NCBI GenBank assembly: GCA_001247695.2
Contig: LGRX02028911.1
Coordinates: forward strand, 1-64,000
Direction: 5' to 3'
Length of the DNA: 64,000 nucleotides
From: Cymbomonas tetramitiformis
Taxonomy: Eukaryota; Chlorophyta; Pyramimonadophyceae; Pyramimonadales; Pyramimonadaceae
Positions 55,094 through 64,000 of this stretch are shown here, piece by piece. A program made the position numbers and the translations under genes. The stretch's first letter is position 1. The number at the start of each line of letters is the position of its first letter. Under the pieces are notes generated by a model. It ran no database searches and was not told the DNA's origin. It saw nothing but the letters and a program-made list of their open reading frames with translations.

Positions 55094-57783
55094 TTACGGG
55101 GCTGCCGAACGGGGCTGTCGAGCAGCGTCGTAAAACAGGCGCTGGGCTTCGATCCCCGAGTTGGCATACCCGACCACGTGTTTCCGGAGGGCGTCGCAGA
55201 CCTGTATAGGAAGGGAAATAAAGTCCCATGAGTGCGGTGGAGACGCTGTCACGTCCGCGCGCGACTCCTCCGGAGGGCTTTGAACGTCCCGGTTCTCGAC
55301 GTCACAGGTGACGACGGAAGTCGGCGCTACCAGCTCATGTCCCTCTCGGGAGATGGGCGTCTCCTGAACCGGACTCGACGCTGCCGCTGAGGGCCCCCGA
55401 GCGTCTGACTCCACGGGCCCTGGGGGCGAGGCCTGAACCAGGGCGAGCCTTTGGACTTGTGACTCTATGACCGCCTGCAGCCTCTCCTCCAGCTGGGCCT
55501 CAGCTGCCGCTCGCCGCTCCTCGGCGGCTACCTGCTGAGCGACGCTCTCGTCGACAGCCAACTGCCGGGCAGTCTCCCGGGCTTCTGCGGCCAGCCGGTC
55601 TGCAGCCCAGCGCTCTTCGACAGCGCGTCGCTCGGAGACCCTGCGTTCCTCGGCAGCGCGCTGATCGGAGATCCTGCGCTCCTCGGCAGCTCTTTGACTC
55701 TCTTGGAGTTGCCGAGACAGCTGTTCCAGGCGAGCCTCGGCAGCTGCCTCCCGAGCTTGCGACTCCTTCTGCCAGGCTTCCTTCAGCTCTTGCAGGTCCT
55801 GACTGTTCCTGCTCGAAGTGGACTCCGGGGACGACGACGTGTTCCCTGAGGAAGTCGGACCGGGGTGCGGGGCCGATGGTGCTCGACTGGGCTTCCGGGT
55901 GCGAGGCACCGGGCGACTGGGGCCGCTCGGCTTAGGCGCCTGAGTCCTGGGCCTCGGACGTTCCGCGGGATGCTCTTCCTCCGATGAGGACGAGAGGGGA
56001 GCAAACCGGTTCGACCAGTTCCCACCGGGGGCTGCGGAACTCGGAGGTGCTGCACCTGACTTCCTAAGACCCCTGTGTGACTTCCGGGTGCGGCCGCTCA
56101 TTCTGACGGCCGCGATGACCGCTCTCCTTACCTCCTGGAGGTCCGCCCCTTGGCGTACCAGCTCCCCTGGTCTGCCGGCGTTGATGGCAAAGACAGAGAA
56201 TCTACACCTCCCAAGGGAGTTGTGAGGGTCCTCGCGCTTTTGTTGCATCAACACCCTGGACTCGGAGACTGACTGCTGGTGGATCTCCAGGCGATAAGTG
56301 CCGTCCTCGGAGAGCCCATAGTCCTTGAGCTGGAACCACATTAGCCCTGACAGCGGGTGGTCTTTCCCCAGGCGCTTTAGGCCTCGACGGATGTCCTGCC
56401 ACATAGACTCCTGGTCGGAATCCGAGCAAGAGCTGACACCGGATGAGGTTCCCGCCTTCCTTACCGGACGGCGGGCACTCGTTCCCTGGGACGAGTCCGA
56501 GCTGACTGGGGTCGTCCTGGGGAGCCGGCGCCACTCGCGAAGACACCTCCTGCCCATCTGGGTCATCCGGTGTCTCCGGGCTCCAACCCACCAGGTGCTC
56601 CTCTCCTTGGCGAGCATCGTCTGCTGGTGCCATGCCATGAAGACAGCTCCAGCTTGACGTCTGCCTCTGCGCCACAGACCCTGTGTCTGGACGACATGCT
56701 GGCGCCATGCTGCGAAAGAGGACTCGACCCGGCGCCGACTGCCTTTGTCAAACAGGCCTTGAAGTTGGGCGACCTGTTGGGTGACGTCATTCCACGCTTG
56801 GAATGCCAGGCGCTGGAGCTCGCGCTGATGCGCTGACTGGTCCGTCCTGGCCCTCCATGCGACCCACGCAAGCCGCGCTGTTGCGCGCTGACGAGATGGC
56901 AGGGAGACTCTCGCACGTCGTTGCGCTGAATTCAGCGCCCAGGTGCTCCATTGACGGAGGGCCAATGCGAGCATGGATTGACGTCGCTCTCCTCGCCAAG
57001 CCGGATTGGGCTGGATGCGAGACTCGCGCCCCCGTGACTGGACGACGTCTAGCTGCTCTGGGCGCCGGACATCATCAGACTCCCCTTCTGCCGGGGGACT
57101 CCAGTCACTGGCTCGGTAAACCTCAAAGCGCCCTGGGGCACTGATGAGATTCCCTTGCTCGCTCCCCACGAGGGAAGAGAGGGAGGATGCTGCCGGTCCC
57201 GACGTCGGTTCCTGACGGACGACCCTACTACTCGCACTCCTGCTGGACGCAGGGAGTGGGGAGAAGGGAGCTGCCGAGGGGTTCAACCCCTTAGCAGAGC
57301 GGTCCGAGTCCGACCCGGAGCCGGCGCCTGCCGCCGGCGGTGCCGGAGCCTCGGGCGACGCACGCTTCCGGCGCGCCGGCTGCCGTAGCGCCGAGCTCAA
57401 TGCGAGCTCGGACACTGGCTCAGCTCCACTGACCCTCGCTGGTGAAGGGGCTTTTGGTGGCGAGGCCCTGGGGGGCCCACCAGACAACCCTGGAGGGGCT
57501 CTCAGGGGCGTGCGCGCCGGTGTAACCTCGAGGGCTTCACCGCCGTATTGGCGCGCAAGCGCACGCCGCACTCCCCCCCCCTCTCACGGGAGCGCCAATC
57601 CCGGCTGTCTGACCCGCCCGCTGCGCCCCAGAACTCCCCAGAGCCTGGGCCGACCGACAGGCCCGCAGCGCGAGACCCCGACCGACCGGACCCCACGGCT
57701 GAGCCGGGGGCGGCGCCGGCCCGACCCCCCCCACGCCGGCCCGACCGACCGAGGCATTCCTCTTCATCTGAATACATGGGCAT
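55094..57783 (-). CDS. gag: gypA Gag, N-terminal half with Trp-rich helical repeats
   Basis: The ATG at 57783 starts MPMYSDEEECLGRSGRRGGG. A G run near 57580 shifts the frame into RRALARQYGGEALEV. A Pro/Ser-rich region is followed by helical repeats with spaced Trp (LAWVAWRARTDQ, LAFQAWNDVTQQ, SSFAAWRQHVVQTQ, AVFMAWHQQTM), resembling Sfi1-type repeats. Then comes a folded part (WFQLKDYGLSEDGTYRLEIH), a Ser/Pro linker, and a long Ala/Glu/Arg coiled coil (RAAEERRISDQRAAEERR). It ends near the unresolved interruption, after DFISLPIQVCDALRKHVVGY. It is unusually large for a Ty3 Gag. Confidence 0.7.
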
Positions 57784-58555
57784 AGTATGCGTGCTATGCG
57801 TGAGACCTAATCTTAGCTAAAGCCGAAAGTGTACACGACACACGTGGCAACTAGCACCCGCCGATCTAGAAATTTACCACTTGCGCCCGAGCACAAGTGG
57901 CTACACCGGCCGAGGCGCGGAGATTTCCGGAAAGGAAGATCCTAGAAAGCTAATAAAGCCCCATGGGGGACATCAAACGTTGCACGCTCGCAATTTAACC
58001 AATCGAAAAGCGGTTGGTGTGGCAACTAGCACCCGATCCTAGGAATACGCCACTTGCGCGCGAGCACAAGTAAGCACACCGGCCGAAGCGCGGAGATTCC
58101 CGAATAGGGGGGACTAGAAGGCTAAATTAAAGGTAGGGGAAACCCCGAACCAACCCCGAATTTCAGCAAAGGCTTACGCAAAATTGAAAAATTTGCGCAG
58201 CGCTTCCGCCGCGAAGGGTCGGAATTGCCGAAAAACGGAGGCGATTTGGTTTTCCCGCACCTGCGAGTCCAAAAGCACGGATATGCGTGCTATGCGTGTA
58301 TGCGTGCTAGGACTAAGGCAACGCGCGCACCTCAAAAGATTGTCGTCGAGCTAGATTTCTCCACACCGACGCGGCCCCAAGCAACCTGGAACCCTCAATC
58401 CCACACACCACCGCGCAACAAGAACGAGAGCACAGGCATTCTCGATTTCGTAGTGCAAGTACTCGCTAACTAATCGCACAAGGCGGGGCGGGTTGATCAG
58501 AATTTGCGCAAGAAAGACAAGGAAGCAACGTGAAAACACGAACTAATTACCATTT
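57784..58555 (-). other. gypA leader with duplicated block and primer-binding site
   Basis: A block of about 85 bases beginning GGCAACTAGCACCCG is present at 57846 and again at 58021, with several substitutions. Next to the 5' LTR on the minus strand is AAATGGTAATTAGTTCG: the TGG-start sequence three bases from the LTR is a plausible tRNA primer site. The tRNA is not identified. Confidence 0.65.
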
Positions 58556-58983
58556 TGTAGGAGTCTACACTTTGACTTCTTCTCTTCTTTACGGTTTCGG
58601 ACTTATACTATTCTACACTTATTAAACGACCGCACGAGGTATGCTTACGGTTGGTCAACTACAAGACTTCGGTTTCGTAAATCTTAATAGCTATGCTTTT
58701 GCTTTCAAGTGTATGCTTTCAATACACAATATACAGCGGATACGGCTCTTACTTTTTATGTTACAATTCTCAGTTCAGTTCATCTCTCCGAAACGGGTTA
58801 CTCTTAGAGTTCTTATACATTCAGGAACTCTTTCCATAACTCAACTGTACTGAGTACTCCGTACAACAGTCTAGGCACCTCACATCAACATCATTCTGAT
58901 CGGTCCTACTGTACTCCGTACTGAGTACTCCTGCGTTTTATACTTAGCCGTTTTTCTTGCTCTTGTGCTTGCCTCCTAGCACA
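58556..58983 (-). repeat. gypA 5' LTR
   Basis: 428 bases. I saw no difference from 31395-31822, including the small open frame both contain. It is flanked on the right by GGCTC. Equal length and no visible difference point to very recent transposition. Confidence 0.95.
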
Positions 58984-59432
58984 GGCTCAACGTTCAATTC
59001 CCGATCCGATCTCATTTCTAATTCCGATTCGTCATTCTCGATTCAGATGATATATCGACAGACTGACACGATGACTGCCCCACAGTACTGTCATACTACT
59101 GTACTGTCATACTGTCATAGTGTCATAGTGTCATACTGTCATAGCCCCGACATCTGATATTCGATTTCATTGTCTTTTCAACCCCGATGCGAATCTGACC
59201 ATTCTTCGAGGGTCTGACTGAGTGCCACGATGACACCCCCCACAGTACTGTCATACTACTATAGTGTCATAGTGCATAGTCATAGTGTCATACTGTCATA
59301 CCCCGGACATCTGGTATTCATTCTCATCGTGATTTCAAGCCCAATTTCACTGTCATCGTGCCAATCCCAGATTACCCCCGATGACACACATATAGACGCA
59401 TAGGCATATCGGCTCACGCTGTGCCTCCGGGC
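58984..59432 (-). repeat. part of gypB 3' LTR with GTCATAC/GTCATAG repeats
   Basis: Ends CTCCGGGCACA on the plus strand, next to the polypurine tract. It contains clusters of ACTGTCATA / AGTGTCATA at 59080-59145 and 59240-59300 within an imperfect duplication of about 175 bases. Confidence 0.55.
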
Positions 59433-59580
59433 ACAACTCTCCCCCCCTTAGGAGTGGTCTACCTCCTGGGATCACTCCGCTAAGGTACCCATCTAAGTTC
59501 CAGTTCTTAGGTTTTCTGGTTCCTTTCTGTTTCCAGTTCTTAGGTTCTCTGGTTCCTCTTCGAGCACAACTTGCCTGCCG

Positions 59581-61830
59581 CTACCAGGGCACCACTTTCA
59601 CGAAGGAGGGTGCCGCTTGGAATCTAAAGCGGGTCTTCAGTCTTGCGGAGGCGTAAATGTCGAAAAAGATGTCGCAGCAGGGGCGCTGGCACGCACGGGA
59701 TATACGCTCGCGGATTGGCCCGCTCCAGTCTGCTGCGGATGAGGTCCCAGCTGAGCAGTCTCTGGATGAGCACCGGTTGCCCATCTGCACGCACATGGTG
59801 TCGAAGCAGTACAGCGTAGCAGGGGCGTGGGTGGTGCTGAATTCGTCCATATGCAGGTGGGCTTCATGTATTGCGTGCCGTACATGCAGTAGGTACACAC
59901 CAGCGGGGGAGGAAGTTGACGCATCATGGGGCGAAGCCGCAGCGCGTTGGGGAAGCGACCTCTGGGGTTCTCCATGAACCAATGTTTTGGCTCCAAGTAG
60001 TCAATGATCTGCAATGCTCGCCGTACGATTTTGTCAGCCTGGGGAAGATCAGGGGGTCCTCCAGTGGTGCGCGCTTGACTGTACTGCCTACAGGGGGGAC
60101 TTGCCCAAACGACATCGAAGAATCCAGGCGGGTATTGTTTGTAGTCCCACTGTAGGATGTCATCCACATGAGTGGGATGCCAGATGTGTTCGGAGTCGAG
60201 GGTCACCACTGAAGCGGAGGGGAAGCAATTCAGGAATTCTCTCTCTACTAAGCCAGTGCCGATGAAAAGTACAAGAATTCTGGGCATGCGAGTTACTTCC
60301 GTCTGTATTGCCAGCAGCTCTGTCACCAGTGCCAACGACCCATCTTCCGTACGCTCTTGACGTTCCCACGGCAGAGGGATATCATGTTCCATCTGTTCGA
60401 GCTGGTCCAGTTCATCGCAGGGGTTAGTGATGAGGTGAGCCAGTGTCATTCCAGCTTGAGCAGAGTGACGGCCACGTTGCTCGCGTCGCCGAGTGGCTTC
60501 GTCGCGAACTTGTGCTTCCATGTGCAGTCTCGCTTGCTCGAATTCACGAAGCTGTTGAAGTGGACCTCCGCGTTCGAGTTTGTCACGCGTCCTCCATTGG
60601 TCGTGAGCTTTGGAGTAGCCAGTCCAGCGAACCTTCCACTCTTCCACCTCTTTTCCTCGAACAGACCGCACCCGACGTGCAAGAATACGCTCAACGTGTG
60701 CTTCCTTCTGACCGTCCACTACCACCTCTTCAGGTACTGCTAGGTGATCTCGCGCGGCGAAAGCATCTTGACCGCTGGTGTACGGTTTGAGGCGGTGTTG
60801 AGCGAACACGTCGTGTATCCGCCAGTGTGGAGGGAGGCGTAGGCGGTAGGCTACTGGAGCTCCCCTGTCAGCCTCTGGCATGGTCATCTGCACATCACTG
60901 AAGAAGCGTTCGGTCACAGGGACCGGTCCATGCCAGCGCTTGGTCAACTTCCTGCAGATGGAGCGATCCATCACCTTCTCTGTAAGATGTTTCGCTTCTA
61001 TCCAGACTAGATCTCCAACAGCATACTCCCGCTGTCCGTGCCTGCGATCAAACTGCTCGCGCTGTCGCTGTTGAGCCAGCTCCAACCGCTGCCTGGCGTC
61101 CCGCAGCTGCGACGAAAATTTCGCGGCCACCTCGTGTGCGGTACCTACTCCCCCTGTTCGTCGTCCAGCGGTGGACTGCGCGGCCTCCAGGAAAAGGTCC
61201 AACTGCGACAGCGGCGAGAATCCAAACACCAGCTCAAACGGCGTGAAGCCAGTAGATTCACTTCTGGAGTCATTGATCGCGAACTCCACGTTAGTGGTGA
61301 ACAGGTCCCAGTCTTCCACATTGGCGTCTACGAAGGACCTGAGCATGTCTTCAATAACTCTGTTGCTGTGTTCCGCTTGGCCGTCAGACCGAGGGTTGTA
61401 CGGCGTGGTGCGAGCCACTTTCACACCCATCAGTCTCATGAGCTCCTGCCAGAAGGCATCTTGAAACCGCGGGTCACGGTCAGAGACAATCTTCATAGGT
61501 GCGCCATGCAAGCGCCACACCGAGTCAAAGTAGATTCTGGCCACCACAGCTGCAGAACTGTCGCCGAAGTTCATCGGTATAACGTGGACCATCTTCGTCA
61601 GCTTGCACGTGAAGGCCACGAAAGCGTCATTACCTCTCTCTGATACCGGCAGGCCGGTGACGAAGTCCACCGCGACATCTTGCCATGGTCTGTTCGGGAT
61701 GCTGTGAGGGTTTAGCAGCCCATCCGGGTAAGTTCCCCGCGGTCTCACTGATTGGCACACCGCGCAGGATGCAACCCAGGTGCCCACATCCTCTGCAGCA
61801 CCACGCCAATAAAAGCGTCGCAGCACTCTT
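59581..61830 (-). pseudogene. gypB Pol: integrase, chromodomain, C5-cytosine methyltransferase-like
   Basis: After a one-base shift near 61830 the frame encodes the integrase zinc part (CAVCQSVRPRGTYPDG), catalytic core (VAVDFVTGLPVSERGND, KIVSDRDPRFQD, NPRSDGQAEHSNRVIED), tail (YAVGDLVWIEAKHL), chromodomain (EWKVRWTGYSKAHDQWRTRD) and a methyltransferase-like domain: ILVLFIGTGLVE, VVWASPPCRQYSQART, HWFMENPRGRFPN and TYCMYGTQYMKPTCIWTN. The end is frameshifted near 59790, where the expected last motif is readable in another frame (YIPCVPAPLLRHLF). Domain order is the same as in gypA. Confidence 0.85.
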
Positions 61831-63998
61831 ACTTTCCAGAGTCTTGTCTCGCCCAGTGTGACCTGAGGACAATGACTCGTGAGCATGACGAATCACTACC
61901 TCCCGAAGTGGAGAATCCTCCCCCAGCACCAACTGATATCTCCCTGCTGCGGTTCTCCAAACTACCTCACCCACCAGCCTGAAGTCCTGTAGGCATTGGT
62001 GTGGCGCCGCCTTCACCTTCTCTCGCAGCGAACGGAGTGATCCCTCTCGGGTGTACTCCGTTTTCAACGCACGCAGGAACTTCGAGTCCGACTGCTGGGA
62101 GATTGTGTCCCTGAAGGCTGCTGCCTCACCCGTCCTTATCACAGCGGGAGCCGTTCGCGGATGTCTCACGCGTGCCGGCTGTGGTTTGGCGGGAGGGGCG
62201 TGCACTATCAGAACAGGCCAGCGAAGGTCCAAGGCCTTCCCATCTGGGTTCTCGAAGAACTGATTAGGCTCGCCCTTATCATCGTGAGTAGGGACGACCT
62301 CCACGATCTGCATATTGGCCTTCCTGAAAAGTTTGCGCCACGCGGGGAGCTTGGACTGGTGATCTGGCAGGACGAAGACTGCTGAGGTGTTTTCTGGGTC
62401 CGCCTTCCATTCTGCGATATACTTGTTCAGAATCGCCTCCACAGTAATGTGTTTGGAGTTATATGGAGGGTTACACCAAATCCGAAGGCCCCTCCATTTC
62501 TCTGAAAGGCAGTCTGTCCAGAATCTATCCGCCTGTCTGTTGCGGCCGCCAAAGTCACAACAGGCGTCCACATCGAAGGGTCCAAACTTCTCGGCGTACT
62601 TCGAGGAGTACTCTGCTCGGACACGCCAATTCTGCGAGTCCTCTGGGAGGGAAGCCTGTCGTTTCTGTGGGTAAAGGACCGGGGATGGAGCTGACTGCTG
62701 GGGCGCCTTCTGCGGGGGTGGTGAGCTCGCTGGCACCTTCTCAGTGGGCGCCGCCGATGCGTCAGCTCGTGATGTAGGCGTTCGCGTCTTCGGTGACACC
62801 AACTGTGGGGGCGCTGGGGTCGTAGAGGCTTTCCCAGCGCGTGACATACTCCTCGTTATCCTTATCTGAGGTGGAGCTCGGTCAGGGGGTTCGTGTGGAG
62901 CTTCTGTCGGCTTCGCGCTATCAGCTTCAGGCCAGTCAGGCATGTCGAAGTCGAGGTGATCCTCCTTCATTCCCTTATAGAGCTTCGGATTAACGAGAGC
63001 GATGGTCTCCCCCATGTCCATGGCCTGTTCTGCCACGGAGAGGGTTTCCACTGCTGAGAGCCAACAGTCAACCGTCTGGGCCCAGTGGGGATGAGCCGCG
63101 GGTGGTGAGCTGGAGAAGCATTCAGACTCCAGCGTTGCCAGAGGGTCTTTCGGCAGGTCTGAGGTGGGGTCGATCACTCCTGCTTCCTTCAACCCTTCGC
63201 GAACGTCCTTGTCTTTGAAGTCGGGTCTTCTGGACAGGGCGTCTGGTACCAGCAGTAGTGCCCCCTTGATGTACTCCATTCGCGGGACTCCCACTTCCAC
63301 CAGATCCATGTACCAGCGTGCCTGTCTGCGGCTGAGCTCTCTGCCAGGTTCCATCAGCCATTCAAGGGGGCGGTGATCACCCTGGATGCGGAAGTTGGTG
63401 AAGATGAGGTAATGCCGCCAGGTGACGGTGGTACAATGATGCAGGGCACCTAGTTCACGCTCGCCGGTGTGGTAATTCTGTTCGGCGGCTGAGAACTGGC
63501 GGCTCTCGTATGCTATCACGCGCAGCCCAAGACCATCTCCATTGTCTTGCATAAGTACTCCCCCAAGAGCGATGCCGCTAGCATCCGTCTGCACCACGAA
63601 AGGCGCTGTGCCGTCTGCGGCACCCTTAATGTTGGGCAAGGCGAGCACTGGCGCTGATGTGAGGGCCTTCTTCAGCTCCTCGAAGGCCCACTGCTGCATG
63701 GGGCCCCACTCCCAGGGTACGTCCGACTTGGTCAACCGGGTGAGGGGCTGGGCGATCTCGGAGAAACAGTGAATGAATCTGCGGTAATACCCCGCCAGGC
63801 CCAAGAACTGCCTGACGTGGGTAACCGTCTCCAGCTCGGGCCAGTCCCTCACTGCAGCCACCTTGTCGTGTTGGGGTCTGCAGCCATCCGCGGAGATGCA
63901 GTGACCAAGGAACCGCAAGGATTTCTTCAACAGTTGACACTTGGATCTCTTGAGGAAGACGCCCTTCTCCCTGCACGTCAGGAGCAATTGTTTGACGT
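61831..63998 (-). CDS. gypB Pol: RT C-terminus, RNase H, Dam-like N6-adenine methyltransferase
   Basis: Starts inside RT (FLGHCISADGCRPQHDKV, VRQFLGLAGYYRRF). RNase H follows (FVVQTDASGIALGGVLM, NYHTGERELGALHH, GDHRPLEWLM), then a long acidic/Pro-rich linker and a Dam-like domain at about 62160-62640: GPFDVDACCDFGGRNRQAD, FWTDCLSEKWRGLRIWCNPPY and VFVLPDHQSKLPAWR. It continues to the integrase His pair (HAHESLSSGHTGRDK) before the frame shift. The window edge cuts the rest of RT. Confidence 0.88.
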
Positions 63999-64000
63999 GT

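Larger units (their letters stand above)
31395..58983 (-). mobile_element. full-length Ty3/gypsy chromovirus-like element gypA with nested insertions
   Basis: Equal-length 428-bp LTRs at 31395-31822 and 58556-58983 are flanked by GGCTC at 31390-31394 and 58984-58988. On the minus strand the order is leader, gag, protease, RT, RNase H, Dam-like domain, integrase, chromodomain, C5-methyltransferase-like domain, polypurine tract, LTR. The span is 27,589 bases, but three later insertions with one duplication copy each account for 11,591 (297 + 6702 + 4592), leaving about 16 kb. An additional unresolved 1.2-kb interruption lies in gag. Two small frame breaks remain in pol. Confidence 0.93.
58989..64000 (-). 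mobile_element. Ty3/gypsy element gypB, 3' part (continues beyond window)
   Basis: Related to gypA but clearly diverged. The pol sequence runs from the RT C-terminal part at the window edge to a C5-methyltransferase-like end at about 59580. A purine tract (minus strand TAAGGGGGGGAGAGT) at about 59433-59450 is followed by GTGCCCGGAGG, matching the gypA LTR end layout (TGTGCTAGGAGG). So 58984-59432 is probably gypB 3' LTR, and gypA lies inside it. The left LTR border, on the other side of gypA, is not identified. Confidence 0.8.

Overview
This is a repeat-dense piece of a nuclear eukaryotic genome, most likely a green alga. It has spliceosomal GT-AG introns and one clear photosynthetic host gene: a two-exon gene for a thylakoid-lumen protein of the TL15/TPM type at 18.3-19.2 kb. 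A large prasinophyte would fit the transposon load, but the genus is a guess. Almost everything else is transposable elements, several of them nested one inside another. Most plus-strand open frames between 31.4 and 64 kb are shadows of minus-strand polyproteins.

Layout. 1-4.43 kb: right part of a CACTA/EnSpm-like DNA transposon (element A), saturated with a GTCTTC/GAAGAC motif. 5.4-9.3 kb: a convergent pair, a C2HC zinc-finger protein on + and a DDE-transposase-like protein on -. The second gene is split by a 262-bp inverted-repeat element whose ends carry a GTAAGG splice-donor sequence. 9.9-10.7 kb: 322-bp tandem repeats. 10.7-20 kb: mostly unassigned sequence, a pair of 467-bp MITEs, LTR-like fragments and the TL15 gene. 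20.08-29.81 kb: a full-length Ty1/copia element, with nearly identical 355/353-bp LTRs and a TATAT target duplication. 31.39-58.98 kb: a Ty3/gypsy chromovirus-like element (gypA, minus strand), with equal-length 428-bp LTRs in which I saw no difference and a GGCTC target duplication. GypA has itself been hit by at least three later insertions: a 289-bp hAT-type MITE, a 6.7-kb CACTA-like transposon (element B) full of CCTATGGAAA motifs, and a 4.6-kb unclassified insertion full of satellite DNA. Removing each insertion with one target-duplication copy restores the gypA reading frame. 58.99-64 kb: the 3' part of a second Ty3/gypsy element (gypB), into whose 3' LTR gypA appears to have inserted.

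The main discovery candidate is the content of the retrotransposons. Both gypsy elements encode a phage-Dam-like N6-adenine methyltransferase domain (DVDACCD ... NPPY) between RNase H and integrase. They also carry a C5-cytosine methyltransferase-like domain (SPPC ... ENPRG) at the C terminus, after a chromodomain. The copia element independently carries a Dam-like domain (WANPPF) between protease and integrase. Three retroelements from two LTR superfamilies therefore carry putative DNA-modifying domains, and two of them carry both kinds.

A second theme is that the two CACTA-like elements have homologous genes and termini (CCCTACA) but completely different short motifs filling their introns and flanks, including the intron at the same position before the DUF4216-like exon.
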